Shown: piece after piece, positions 44,301 through 52,227 of the stretch
How the letters are laid out: every line of letters starts with the position of its first letter
Numbering within the stretch: the first letter of the stretch is position 1
Assembly (NCBI GenBank): GCA_028571685.1
Contig: CM053158.1
Span: 49,956,501-50,020,500, forward strand
Source of the DNA: Heterohyrax brucei
Taxonomy: Eukaryota > Chordata > Mammalia > Hyracoidea > Procaviidae
DNA: 64,000 nt
Direction of reading: 5' to 3'
Position numbers and translations under genes: made by a program
The notes under the pieces: generated by a model
Seen by the model: the letters and a program-made list of their open reading frames with translations, nothing else
What the model was told of the DNA's origin: nothing
Database searches by the model: none

Positions 44301-47300
44301 CCTGATAGTGCCATGGAAGATGCTTATGAATTTCCCAGTGAAGGGGCAGTAAAGTTTGTCCCATGTGACTGTGTCCTGCACACTATGGTCCTAGCTGAAC
44401 CTCTCCTTACTCCCCAGTATTGCACTCAGCACAAGAAATCTATGTGCTTATTCCCATGGGCATTCCGGTTCTTCTCTCTCCCCTTGGGTACATGTCCCGC
44501 CCTGCCATCTCTATTTGCCTTGTTTCATTTCCTTTCCTCTCACTGCTCATTCTTCTAGAAATGGACTCAGAAGAAAAGTAATACCAAGGTGGCTATGTTT
44601 CTGCCACAAAACCTTGCCCTTCTGGCCCCACATCAAGAGTTGTCTCCTGATTCAGAGAACCGGTTTATAGTTGGGCTGGAAATTAATTCACAGGCTGGGT
44701 GGAGCCATTCTCAAGACTGAATTAGGAGTCACAGAAACTACTTATCAGCATACGCCGTGTTGACTTGACGTTGGCACACATGTTGGGCTGTGTGCAAACA
44801 GAGGATGCCAGCTGCCAGTGAGAACAGAAGCAGAGGCACAGAAAAAGGCACAGACGACAGAGACTATGAAGCCTCCGAGGGATGACCAAATCAGCTGTGG
44901 TCCCCAGCAGCTCCTCAGAGCTAGTGTTCACCTGCCTGGCTTTACCAGATATCTGTGTTCAAGAGACTGCCCCAGGATCTTCCCGGTATCTGCCCTTACT
45001 TAGCTGGGTCTTTTGCTCCCTGCAGCCAAAGTACATTAATTCAAACTGATCTTTCTACTTGGGGTTCTCTTGGCCCTTTCCAGATTTTCCCCTTCTCAGA
45101 ACCTCAAGGGCAGTGGCCACTTGTCTGTCAGTGGAGGACTGCATATTATTCTGATGCTGAGTAAGTTTCTGTGAAGATTTTAGAACCAGACAGATTAGGA
45201 AAAATGGCCTGGAGATGTACTTCCAAAAATCATCCAAAGAAAACCCCATGCATGACAATGGTCAAATCCACACCAGACCACGGGGACGGTGCGGGACTTG
45301 GGGGCATTTCACTCCACTGTGCAAAGGGTCACCATGAGCTGGGGGACAACTGGACGGCAGCTAACAACAATAACATGAAGCTCTGCTCTGGACTCAAACC
45401 CGAAAGGTGTGAACACTCTTCTATTACTGGAAGGCGGCACTGTGGCTCACGTGTCAGGAAACAGCCTGTCGGTAAGTATGGGTTTCAGCTGCCTCCTCGA
45501 GTCAGTCCAGTACCAGGCCCTGCAACAACACACCCTCAGGTATTTACTCTAATTATAAAAACAGTTTTAAACCTAACTCAGTACTGAAGTCATATCTGAG
45601 GTTCACTCTTCAGCCAAAGATTAGACAGGTCCATAAAACAAAACAAGACTAAAGATGCATACCAGCAAGGATGAGAGGGCAGGAGGGGACACGAAAGCTG
45701 GTGATGGGAACCCACGGTCTAGGGAGGGAAAGTGTTGGCATGTCTTGGGGTTAGCAACAATGTCACAAAACAGTATTTTCTCATTAAACTAATTGTTTCA
45801 TGAGACACTAATTTGCTCTGTAAACCCTCATCAAAAATATAATATTAAAAAAAAAGATTCACATCGAGGCCATTTGGCATAATTAGCCTATTGCCAAGAC
45901 AGTCTTCTGTACCTGATACTGGTGAGTGGCATCTGGGGGTCTGGGGTCTTAAAAGCTAGCAAGCTGCTATCTGAGGTACACCAAATGATCCCAACTCATC
46001 TGGAACAGATGATCACCAAGAACAACAAAGACAAGAGGGAAAAAGAGCTCAGGAAACAGAAGGACCCACGTGAATGGGTGACTGTATCAACATGTGACCG
46101 GAAGAACGAGATGGTGCCTGGCCACCACCAAAGACAGCCTTGATGGGGCATGCAATGTCAAGTCCCAGTGGCAACATGAGAAAATGAGGTGTGTACTACA
46201 AGAACTCCCCTAAAAGTGAGCAACTGATGGTCTGGTGGCCTGGGGTTCCCCTGGGAGCACAGTCCCTAGACCTGCTGCTGGCCCTGACCGGAAAATATTA
46301 CCTAGGTCAACTCTTCGGACAGGAATGGACTGGACTCAGGGATACAATGTGACCATACGGTATACATACTTTATGACTTTATGTATCTCTAGGATGCTGT
46401 CCTACTGGCCTTTTACTACAAGAGGGAAGAGAGGTTGGAGAGGAGGGGACAAGAGACTGTTAAGAGGCTATGACATATATAGAATGAAAAGGAGGAGTGT
46501 GCTGTCACTGGGCAAGGAGAGCAGAAGGAGCTGCAGATAGGTGGGTATGAAAATTTAATTTGGATTGTATACTTTCATTTAATCACAATTAAAAGTTTCA
46601 AACCATTTTTTAGTTAAAGATGCTACTGACTACCAACCAAAAAAAAAGAAAAGAAAAAAAGGCAATCAAATGAAAAACAAAACAAAACCCACTGCTGTCA
46701 AGTCTATTCAAACTCACAGTGACCCTACTGGACAGAGTAGAACTGTCCCATAGGGTTCCCAAGGAGTGTCTGGGAGATTTGAACTGCTGACCTTTTGGTT
46801 AGCAGCCATAGCTCTTAACCACTACAACACCAAACCAAAATAAACTAAACTTGCTCCTGTCCAGTCGATTCCAATACATAGCAACCCTATATAGAACAGA
46901 ATAGAACTGCCCCATAGAATTTCCAAGGAGTGCCTGGTGGATTCAGACTGCTGACCTTTTGGTTTGCAGCCATAGCACTTAACCACTATGGCAACAGGGT
47001 TTCCAGTACCTAACCAGGGTTTCGCTACTGCTGTAGGAGGCTATGATAATACGTGCTCCAGGTTTTATACGCACTGCTCCACCCACGGCAATCCAAAGAA
47101 CCGTAACAGTAAACACAGTAATCTCCTGTGCTGGGACTCCTAGTGCCTCCCTCCCACCCTACAGGATGAAGGCTACAAATCTTTTACTCAAATATAGTTA
47201 GGCCTCATTACTAGCAAGTGCTCACAATCAACATAAACAAAGAAAAACCTTTGAATGTGACTGCTGGAATTCAGTTGCAAGTTCTCCTGCTTAATAAGGT

Positions 47301-50300
47301 ACCTGACTCAAGTTCAAAACACGGAAATCAAACGCATGCCACACCAAGAAACAACCCAGTAGTCTAACGCCAGAACATTGGTTATTTATTTGCTACTGCT
47401 CAGAACTAGGATTTTGAGCAACTATGTAATTATTTTACACTACCCTTGTACTCAATATCCATCTGGGTCTAAAATAGGTGCTCAGAGGTGGTTAAACTCA
47501 GGTGAATTTCAGCCTCAGTTAAAGCCAAGGGGGCTTGCATCTAACTGGAAAGCTACACATGCCTGCCTTCAAGTACTACTTGCACATGGATCATGGCCTC
47601 AAATAACCTGCCACAGGCTAAGAGAAATTCTGGGGAGACAACTGTGTGTATCTTTTTAATTCCTCAGTCTGGGAAGAGAGATTTTCTTATACCAGAAGGT
47701 TCTAGATTCACAAAAGAAAGGAAAATGCAGCATTTCAAGGGAAAAAAAATAACGCAGCTGAGAGATACCTTTTAGTGCATCTGTCCAGTTCTCTAAGGCC
47801 CCTCACCTCTGAAAACTTCTCCTCTCCCCCAAATATACAAAGGCAGAGTTACAGTGGCCTGGCTTCAGAGTATGGCTACTGTACTTTCTAGCTATGCCTG
47901 TAAATTTTTTAACCCTTGTTCTTCAGGTATTTTAATCTGTAAAATGGGAATTATATTCTTAGGCTTGTTGTGAGGATCATGTAAGATAGCCTCTAGAACA
48001 GCACTGTCACTTAGCAAATACTCAACACTAGCCATTGTTTCTTAGTTTCATGCTCCAGGTCTAGCTGACCCATACCGGAACCATACAATTTGGCATGAGA
48101 ATTTGGCATTGGGACTTACCATATGGGTAAGTCCATTGCATGAAATCTTACTATTTTGCTTTCAGGTTTGAGGAGCAGGGAAAGGCAGTCTTCAAAGATG
48201 AATAAACAGTGTTGGTTGGAGCAAGGGCATCTGCCCTGGGTTCCTCATTGCTCTCCCTTTCACAAGTCCAGTCCTGTGCTGAGCCTGCCTGCCTCCCTAC
48301 TCTTGGCTCCCATGGGTAGCAAGTAGCCTTAGAAAAAAGCAGCCTTTTTGCCCACCCAGAGGTGCCTGACAAGAAAGGCCTGGAGATCTACCTGCAAAGA
48401 ATCAGCCTCTGAACCCAATGGGGACAGTGCTACTGTGACTTACATGGCGTTGCCACGAGTTGACACCAGGGCACTTGGTTTGCTTTTGCTTAGACTAACT
48501 CCAGGAGTCTATTACTTGGTTAGAATTCAAACCAACACACCTAAACTCAGAGAAAAGAAGAGGTATGCTGAAGATGGAGGTAAAAATAAAACCCACTGCC
48601 ATCAAGTCAAGTCCAACTCCAAGTGACCCTAGAGGTCAGAGTAGAATTGTCCTATAGAGTTTCAAAGGAGTGCCAGGTGGATTTGAACTGCCAACCTTTT
48701 GGTTGGCAGACGCAGCACTTAACCTACTACACTGAACTCCATGACTGTCAGAATGAACTAGATGAAAACATGCGATGAGTGAATGGCTACAACGTTCACA
48801 TCTTCTAATGAGTTAGTACTGGGATTCTTTTCTGGAAAGCCCCTATCAACCTGCTTTTTCCATTTCCAGGATTTGATCCTTTCTAATCCAAGGATATATA
48901 CTATTAATTTCTATTACACACACACACAAACAAAAGTTCTACTATGTGTGCATATATCTGTATATTATAAAAGACACATAGTTGGTGGTTCAAGAATAAC
49001 ACACAACCACATAGATGAAACCCATTGCCACTGAGTTGATTCCAACTCATAGCGACCCCACAGGACAGAGTAGAATTGTCCCACAGGATTTCCAAGGAGC
49101 ATCTGGTAGATTCGACAACCACAGACTTTAGTCTTTGTAAAAAGGAATCTTGACTTCAGAATTTTTAAAGGGTACTGTGTGGTAAAAATATTTCTCAAGG
49201 AGAAAACATGGTTGGGATTTTTAGGACACTAAGGTTTCAGCAAGAACATTAAAAGAAAAAAGGGAAATTGTACTACCCTTAGGTGTCAGTATAAAAACGC
49301 AGACCAGGAATGTCCATCTCCCCTGCCCTCATCATCACCACCAAATCACTGATTTTACAGTGTAAGAAAATTTCTTTGGCCCTAAATGAAAATAATGGGA
49401 TTTGGGATTCTAATTCCTTAGTCCAAGAAGTCCTGGTGGTACAGTGGTTAAGAACTCAGCTGCTAATGGAAAAGACTGGCAGTTTCTTGAGAGAAAAGAC
49501 CTGGTGGTGGGCTCCTGTAAAGATTACGGCTTCAGGAATCCTACGAGGTAGTTCTACTTTGTTCTACAGAGTTGTTTGGAGTCAGAATTGAATCCATACT
49601 GCTATGAAAAGTGGTGCAGCAAAATTTAGGAAATACTCTCTAAAACTGGAGTCCAGTGTGGGAGGTTTCAGCATTTGGCCTTTTGTGTCGGCAGCATGAC
49701 ACGCCTCCATCAGATACCACAGGGGGCAGATGAAAAGGCACACTGGTGCGGGAACACAGGCTGCCCTGTGCACAGCTCCAGCCCAGCCAAGAGCAGAGGC
49801 AGGCTTGGCATGTGCTCTTTAGCATCGAGGTGGGTGCACTCCTACACAAGTGGCATTCTTGAAAGAGAACCTACCTGGGTTGAAATAAAAAATAATATTT
49901 AATAAATCCTGGTCTCCCCATGTGATGGTATTCTTGTACTTCTGGTACAGAGGGTACAGCATGTCCTCCCAAGCCAGGCCTGTTGGAATCAAGCTGTTCT
50001 GAAAAAGAGGAAAGAATCAGAGTGGCTGAGGCAGAGCAAGTGCTTCTGTCTATTATGAAACAGTACAGGGTACCAGCTTTGTTTACCCCTTGGGGAATGA
50101 AGTAGAGGAGGGTTCCTGCTAGCCACAGGACACAGGACAAACCTTGTGGATTTACACAGTGCACCATTGCACACTGGACTGTGTACACACTGGACTCCCT
50201 TTTCTGCTGCTGGCCTGTTTGGGTTTTGTTTCATTTCAGAGCTACGGACTTAGAGTTTTGATAAAAGTACCTATGGACACTTGATGCACCAGGAACTGGT

Positions 50301-52227
50301 AGTGAGGAGTATGGTTTCTATTAAGAAACTGTTTCTTATTTATGTTTAACTCTTGTCTCTGAGGTGAGGTAACCCATAAAGAGAGAACAGAAATGAGGTA
50401 GTCTTCAAGGAAAACAGGGAGCAATGGGAGATGGGGGACGTCTGGGTTTCACTCTGGACCTGTCTACCCCAAGCACAGCCCCCACTCATCTGCCCAGAGG
50501 CTTGCATGTTGCTACGATGCTGGCCAGGCTTCAGCTCAGCCTCCAGACTAAAGCGATCTCGGAAGGAAGACTGGACGGTCTACGTCCAAATATCGCCTCA
50601 TGAGAATCTTGTGGATTTCAAGGGTCTGATCTGCAGCCAACCACAGGGATGGTACAAGACCAGGCAGAGTCTTGTTCTGTTGTTCATGGGGTCGCCACGA
50701 AAGGACAACCAACCCAGTGGCAGCTAAAATAATTATTGTCTTAAAATTATTATTTCTAAGTATTAACTTATTTTTAAAATAACCTCATGCAGTAGAAGTT
50801 CAAACAGCACGGAAAGATACAAAATGAAAAAGCAAACATCTCCCACTACGTCCTATAATTCCCATTCTCACATTCTCCATCTTCCACTACATCTTGTCAT
50901 TCCCATTCTCACATTCTGCATCTTCCACTATGCTCTGTAATACCCATCCTCCTATTCTCCAGAAGGACCCAGAATTTACAGTCTCTTTGGTATTCATTTA
51001 GAAGTTCCCAGGTGCATAAAAAACCTATACAATGCTGTACTGTGCTACACTTTAACTGTTTCACTCGGAGACCTTATTTATCACCACTTAGTTGGTGTTG
51101 CTGTCTTGTGCTGGCTGAGTAAACTGCAAGTCAGCCAGCCAAGCCAAGTTTCGTCGAGTCGGATCCGACTCAGGAGCCATATGTTACTGAGCAGAACTGC
51201 TCCATTGGGTTTTCTTGGCTGTAAGCTTTACAAAAGCAGAGGGCTTGCTTTCGTGATGACACTGCACAGGTTTGAACCACAGACATTTTGGTTACCACCA
51301 AGCTCAAATTGTTTGCATCAGGTAGATTTACCTAATCCTTTTTAAATGGAGGCAGGGGGAAGACCCTAGTGGTATAGTGGTTAAGTGCTACAGCTGCTAA
51401 TCAAAAGGTTGGCGGTTCAAACCTGCCGGGAGCTCCCTGGAAACTCCATAGGGAAGTTCTACGGTGTCCTATAGGGTTGCTATGAGTCGGAATTGACTCG
51501 ACAGCAGTGGGTTTGCTTTGCTTTTTAATGGGGATTTTTTTTTTGACTCATTCACCAGTGGTACTCATTTAGGTCCTTTTCAATTCTGTGCTAGGATAAA
51601 AGATGAGGCAATGAACACTCCTGTACAAACATCTCTGTGTACTTACATAAATACATCCCTAAGGTAATTCCCAGAAATTTTCCTTGTTTTTGAAGTCTTG
51701 GATGAGCATCAGGTTCTAAGATTACGGAATTCAGAAATACAATACGCTATTTTGAATGATAATGCAGATGAATCATGAATGTCATAGCCACCTGGGCATT
51801 TCCCGAACATTGGGGCATTCACTAACTTTCTAAATACTGTCCTCCCTCCAGTCCTTCCATCTTCACTTTCAGGTCACACGTTTCCAAAAACAGCATACAG
51901 AAGCTTTGTAGCAATCTCACTGTTGAAAAGATAAAGCCTACATTTATAAACAAGGAATTTTAAAGTGTTCCTTACCTTGAATTGGGTGCTTCTGATGCGT
52001 GTTAAATTCATCAACATGACTCCTGAATTGACTCCTGCAGCGCCGTAGAAAGGGTGACGAGCGAACCGACTGTACCAGCCAATCCTGGGGGTTTCGTGCT
52101 CAGGAGCCATGGCTGCAAGCTGGGTGGAATTGAAGTGCCTCAGAAGCTTCCAGATATCATCGACAGGCCTCAGGAAGAGAACATCAGTGTCCACGTAGAG
52201 AAGTGAGTCCACATCCTTTAAAATTAC
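29149..52227 (-). CDS. GXYLT2: GXYLT2, last four coding exons (partial gene)
   Basis: Glucoside xylosyltransferase 2 transfers xylose from UDP-xylose, alpha-1,3, to O-linked glucose on EGF repeats of Notch and similar proteins. It is a type II membrane protein of the secretory pathway, family GT8. Joining 52227-51976, 49998-49875, 37179-37007 and 29331-29149 gives one open frame of 243 residues ending in TGA, roughly residues 201-443 of the ~443-residue protein. Visible family features are YVDTDVLF (the DxD-type motif), [18 protein letters not shown] and [10 protein letters not shown]. Two N-glycosylation sequons (NST, NLT) are present. GXYLT1 is the closest alternative, but the C-terminal exon ([16 protein letters not shown] end) matches GXYLT2 as I recall it. 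Introns are 1977, 12695 and 7675 bp. The N-terminal exons, signal anchor and promoter lie beyond 64000. There is no sign of damage. Confidence 0.95.
29603..29706 (+). repeat. RTE1/SINE 3' tail fragment
   Basis: gtgcaggtggtgtgggactg, tttctgctgtacacggggtc, then gcagtaactaacaacaacaa. It is the tail module shared by RTE1 and the tRNA-Gly-headed SINE; the upstream part is not recognisable. Confidence 0.7.
29733..29812 (+). repeat. MIR SINE fragment
   Basis: aggtttgaatcctgacttgg followed by caatcatttaacttctctgg and acctcagcttc. It ends at an A-rich run (29814-29829). Confidence 0.8.
30563..30902 (+). repeat. tRNA-Gly-headed SINE with RTE1 5' and 3' modules
   Basis: 30567-30632 resembles tRNA-Gly(GCC): ggtggttcattggtagaatt gives the A box region and gagtttgattcctggcc the B box. 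It is followed by sequence like the RTE1 5' end (ggaggcttgcatgtcactgt; caggtttcagtggagcttc), a C-run, and the RTE1 3' tail (gatggtgcagggctgggcag; ttgatggtaactcacaacac). The head is too mutated to be a working tRNA gene. Confidence 0.75.
31023..31081 (+). repeat. AfroSINE head fragment
   Basis: ggagtccttgggtggcacaa and the following aatgcttaaagtgcccgac are a SINE head only. It stops where an antisense SINE begins. Confidence 0.7.
31093..31238 (-). repeat. AfroSINE, short form
   Basis: Antisense: gttgagtcaattccaactca, cctatgggacacagcagaac, aacctggtggatttgaacca, ctgtgccactagggtttc. Confidence 0.9.
31240..32145. other. Intron 6 stretch without recognised repeats
   Basis: About 900 bp within GXYLT2 intron 6 where I recognise no interspersed repeat. 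A 130-codon plus-strand ORF (31668-32060) shows no family resemblance. It could be constrained non-coding sequence or simply unrecognised old repeats. Confidence 0.35.
32150..32300 (+). repeat. MIR SINE
   Basis: gaacggacctgggttcaact, ctggaactcagttttcatca and tctgtgaaatgg are the MIR core and downstream part. Confidence 0.85.
32560..32830 (+). repeat. Ancient dispersed repeat fragment
   Basis: gtcctcaagaagcatgtatt followed by ctggtaaaacaagccagac resembles the start of the repeat at 14045. Weak. Confidence 0.3.
32833..32976 (-). repeat. AfroSINE, diverged (cluster of four, first)
   Basis: Antisense: gcttctgactcatcgtgagt, then ggatgctgggtttgagccac and tttaccaggcttcc. Confidence 0.75.
33003..33158 (-). 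repeat. AfroSINE (cluster of four, second)
   Basis: Antisense: gatgctgactcatagcaacc, gtagaactgctccatagagt, gcacctggtgcgtttgaact. Confidence 0.9.
33176..33306 (-). repeat. AfroSINE (cluster of four, third)
   Basis: Antisense: ctgtcgaggtgattccgact, gtaaaactgctccatagagt; ends in the body at attggttaac, so the head is missing. It begins after an acaacaacaa/A-run. Confidence 0.85.
33310..33482 (-). repeat. AfroSINE (cluster of four, fourth)
   Basis: Antisense and complete: aactcatagcgaccctagag, cctggcggatttgaactgcc, cactacaccaccagggcttc. Less mutated than its neighbours. Confidence 0.9.
33590..33880 (+). repeat. Ancient dispersed repeat fragment
   Basis: attgcagtgggaagcctcta, aaaatatcactgtgacagct and ctgtccaggtgagacaagag match the later part of the old repeat seen near 14045. 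Confidence 0.5.
34370..35130 (-). mobile_element. L1 3' UTR (afrotherian-type)
   Basis: Antisense L1 3' UTR, parallel to 54085-54760: ggtgaagttttatagaacaa, tactgagctgaaaggatgtc, gctgggcacaatctagttg, cttttaagaccccagatgc. A 37-bp tail insert lies at 34413-34449. Confidence 0.8.
34413..34449 (-). repeat. Tail-only SINE/RTE micro-insert in L1
   Basis: About 37 bp (caagccaagccaagtgccgt, then cgagtcggatccgactc). The L1 sequence is continuous on both sides (agaacaaact / actagtttctc) with a shared act. No SINE body is present. Confidence 0.7.
35405..35448 (-). repeat. AfroSINE fragment
   Basis: aagtggatttgaactaccaa followed by cctttgggttatgg: body only. Confidence 0.65.
36031..36381 (-). mobile_element. 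Internally deleted RTE1-derived element (5' and 3' ends only)
   Basis: Antisense tail (ttgttgttgttaactgctgt; gtgaccttatgtgtaacaga; aaacactgcctggtcct) is joined to the RTE1 5' end (gattccagcatcacagaaac; aaacctgtctaccatgtgg; gacaaactgacaaataggtg). The coding part is absent. Same structure as 5785-6120 but less decayed. Confidence 0.7.
36414..36572 (+). repeat. AfroSINE, short form
   Basis: aatcctggtggtatagtggt, gtcagcagttcaaatccatc, aactctatggggcagttctc, cctgtagggtcattatgagt. Confidence 0.9.
36690..36830 (+). repeat. AfroSINE, short form, head damaged
   Basis: gtggctatggctgctaagca, accaggtgctccttggaaac, gtgagttggaatcgactcaa. It lies about 180 bp before exon 6 on the opposite strand. Confidence 0.9.
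37007..37179 (-). CDS. GXYLT2: GXYLT2 exon with the CxWNYRPDH and [10 protein letters not shown] motifs
   Basis: 173 bp, acceptor accaccag, donor gtaagt. It starts with the last two bases of a Glu codon shared with the previous exon and ends in phase 0 at IRD. It encodes [20 protein letters not shown] and then [20 protein letters not shown]. The HGNRG segment is the usual C-terminal donor-site motif of this GT8 branch. Confidence 0.97.
37838..38042 (+). mobile_element. MER20 hAT-Charlie element
   Basis: Near full length: gtccttaaccaggagtgatt, cattcttggttgtcacaagt, atctacagcacaggacagcc, cacagttgagaaaccctgc. The inverted ends (ccttaacc / gagaaaccctg region) are visible. Confidence 0.9.
38588..38700 (+). 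repeat. MIR SINE fragment
   Basis: agccacactccctggattca, aaacccaattcttgtattta and tttagttcctcctgtctgaa follow the MIR body order. Confidence 0.6.
38710..38935 (+). repeat. AfroSINE, long form
   Basis: ggagtccctgggtgccacaa, gggttcaagtccacccaggg, aagaaaggcctgatgatctg, then a gttttgttttgtttttta tail. Confidence 0.9.
39130..39260 (+). repeat. Ancient dispersed repeat fragment
   Basis: caacatatatttattgtgtg followed by aaagcccactccctgccttc and atggattttaaggtttgg match the start of the old repeat near 14045. Confidence 0.45.
39450..39660 (-). repeat. AfroSINE, long form
   Basis: Antisense: ctgctgccgtcaagttaatt, gcagagcagaacttccccag, gaagctttacagaagtggtc, aagcactgcaccaccatggc. Confidence 0.9.
39738..39853 (+). 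repeat. RTE1/SINE 3' tail fragment
   Basis: cagtgcaggactgggtaaca, gtcagcactgactctgcagc, then aactagcaacaataatg. Tail module without a head; MIR-like sequence flanks it. Confidence 0.6.
39895..40105 (+). repeat. MIR SINE
   Basis: ttgggtttgaatacagaatc, cttcggtttcatcatcttta, and the 3' end ctcacaacagtgcctggcac. Confidence 0.85.
40130..40296 (-). repeat. AfroSINE, diverged
   Basis: Antisense: gagtcaattctaactcatag, gagatgccccacacagtttt, ggtgggttcaaactgcagac. Confidence 0.85.
40557..40988 (+). mobile_element. MLT1 (MaLR) LTR
   Basis: Well-preserved MLT1 pattern: aggtatgctgaagtcctcac, atttgtttggaaacagggtc, ggattgccagcaaccactag, ttctgttgttgtaagccccc, tagcctaggaaaccaatac-like end. In GXYLT2 intron 5, antisense to the gene. 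Confidence 0.85.
41215..41720 (+). repeat. Ancient dispersed repeat interrupted by a SINE
   Basis: ctgctcttgccctcaaggaa before the SINE and gaggtgagatgagaggaaat after it resemble the old repeat near 14045. The assignment of the part after 41600 is weak. Confidence 0.35.
41279..41475 (+). repeat. AfroSINE, long form
   Basis: aagtcctggtggtaaagtag, gaaacccaccagttgctccg, aattacagtcttgaaaacct, gtcctacagagtcaatatga. Confidence 0.9.
41720..43020. other. Intron 5 stretch without recognised repeats
   Basis: About 1.3 kb in which I see only a short A-rich run (41884-41902) and no named repeat, gene or RNA. Confidence 0.35.
43022..43194 (-). repeat. AfroSINE, diverged
   Basis: Antisense: agtcagctgtgactcacggt, ccatagggctttcaatggct, taatcacccgcctttcagtt, actgtaccaccaagggactc. 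Confidence 0.8.
43205..43485 (+). mobile_element. L2 LINE 3' end
   Basis: gaaaacttccctgaccatac, cttcacagcacttagcacaa, ctgtatccccagcacctagt, atatggtaggtgctcaatga. Confidence 0.9.
43658..43811 (+). repeat. AfroSINE, short form
   Basis: gaaaccctgggagcatagtg, gtcagcagtttgaattcacc, tcctccagggtcactatgag. Confidence 0.9.
43875..43995 (+). repeat. Polypyrimidine tract
   Basis: About 120 bp, almost all C and T, with only scattered purines. On the GXYLT2 transcript strand it is purine-rich. It causes several overlapping false ORFs. Confidence 0.8.
43996..45190. other. Intron 5 stretch without recognised repeats
   Basis: About 1.2 kb with no interspersed repeat I can name. Confidence 0.35.
45195..45376 (+). 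repeat. tRNA-Gly-type SINE, 3' half
   Basis: aaaaatggcctggagatgta, ccatgcatgacaatggtcaa, acggtgcgggacttgggggc, cggcagctaacaacaataac. Same family as 30563-30902 without the head. Confidence 0.8.
45565..45853 (+). mobile_element. L1 3' UTR end, type A, with A-tail
   Basis: caaggatgagagggcaggag, tgttggcatgtcttggggtt, atgagacactaatttgctct, then an A9 tail after aatataatatt. Confidence 0.75.
45854..46620 (+). mobile_element. L1 3' UTR, type B, abutting type A
   Basis: gggtctggggtcttaaaagc, gagatggtgcctggccacca, ggacaggaatggactggact, tgctgtcactgggcaaggag. It parallels the insert at 59137-59735. No clear A-tail at its end. Confidence 0.7.
46680..46832 (-). repeat. AfroSINE, short form
   Basis: Antisense: ctgctgtcaagtctattcaa, gtagaactgtcccatagggt, tggttagcagccatagctct. 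Confidence 0.9.
46838..47006 (-). repeat. AfroSINE, short form
   Basis: Antisense, directly after the previous copy: ccagtcgattccaatacata, gaactgccccatagaatttc, gcacttaaccactatggcaa. Confidence 0.9.
47010..47860. other. Intron 5 stretch without recognised repeats
   Basis: No named repeat, gene or RNA seen between the SINE pair and the MIR at 47862. Confidence 0.3.
47862..48050 (+). repeat. MIR SINE
   Basis: acccttgttcttcaggtatt, aatctgtaaaatgggaatta, tgttgtgaggatcatgtaag. Confidence 0.85.
48364..48492 (+). repeat. AfroSINE, long form, 3' half
   Basis: caagaaaggcctggagatct, cagcctctgaacccaatggg, gcgttgccacgagttgacac. Confidence 0.8.
48585..48742 (-). repeat. AfroSINE, short form
   Basis: Antisense: ctgccatcaagtcaagtcca, gagtagaattgtcctataga, ttgaactgccaaccttttgg. 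Confidence 0.9.
49015..49114 (-). repeat. AfroSINE, 5'-truncated
   Basis: Antisense: ttgattccaactcatagcga, gtagaattgtcccacaggat, gcatctggtagattcga; it stops before the head. Confidence 0.85.
49424..49600 (+). repeat. AfroSINE, long form
   Basis: gaagtcctggtggtacagtg, taaagattacggcttcagga, gttctactttgttctacaga. It lies about 275 bp from exon 5. Confidence 0.85.
49875..49998 (-). CDS. GXYLT2: GXYLT2 exon with the WGDQDLLN motif
   Basis: 124 bp, acceptor ctttttcag, donor gtaggt. It starts in phase 0 with [20 protein letters not shown] and continues to [16 protein letters not shown] plus one base. The GDQDLLN segment is a conserved GT8 active-site region. The exon is short enough that simple ORF calling misses it. 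Confidence 0.96.
50440..50732 (+). repeat. tRNA-Gly-type SINE, most of the head missing
   Basis: ctgggtttcactctggacct (B-box side of the head), gaggcttgcatgttgctacg, ttcagctcagcctccagact, ctacgtccaaatatcgcctc, catggggtcgccacgaaagg. Same family as 30563-30902. Confidence 0.75.
50745..51100 (-). mobile_element. Old L1M 3' UTR fragment
   Basis: agaagttcaaacagcacgga, aaagatacaaaatgaaaaag are typical of the antisense L1M 3' UTR. It contains the minisatellite at 50842-50964; related sequence continues at 51540-51690 beyond two SINEs. Confidence 0.55.
50842..50964 (+). repeat. Minisatellite, three units of about 41 bp
   Basis: Each unit begins cccactac(g/a)tc or ccactatgctc and contains attcccattctcacattct. 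The third unit is more diverged. Confidence 0.85.
51145..51325 (-). repeat. AfroSINE, long form
   Basis: Antisense: gtcgagtcggatccgactca, gagcagaactgctccattgg, ctgtaagctttacaaaagca, ttgaaccacagacattttgg. It opens with the ccaagccaag run seen in the tail-only inserts. Confidence 0.85.
51364..51525 (+). repeat. AfroSINE, well preserved
   Basis: ccctagtggtatagtggtta, aaaaggttggcggttcaaac, ctatgagtcggaattgactc, gtgggtttgctttgcttttt. One of the least mutated copies here; it lies in intron 4, 450 bp from exon 4. Confidence 0.92.
51540..51690 (-). mobile_element. Old L1M 3' UTR fragment
   Basis: gtccttttcaattctgtgct, atgaacactcctgtacaaac and ctaaggtaattcccagaaat follow the antisense L1M 3' end pattern. 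Confidence 0.5.
51976..52227 (-). CDS. GXYLT2: GXYLT2 exon with the DTD motif
   Basis: 252 bp, 84 codons, both ends in phase 0; acceptor acaaag (polypyrimidine tract interrupted by aat), donor gtaagg. It encodes [39 protein letters not shown], then [19 protein letters not shown] and STQFK. DTD is the DxD-type metal and UDP-sugar motif of GT8. The first base of the exon is the best fit to a cag/aag acceptor and could shift by one codon. Confidence 0.96.

Noticed and set aside
45171-45587. 138-codon plus-strand ORF
   Set aside because: It covers a tRNA-Gly-type SINE and L1 3' UTR; a chance open frame.
29149-52227. GXYLT1 instead of GXYLT2
   Set aside because: The terminal exon and the [18 protein letters not shown] wording fit GXYLT2 better as I remember the paralogues; intact introns exclude a processed copy.
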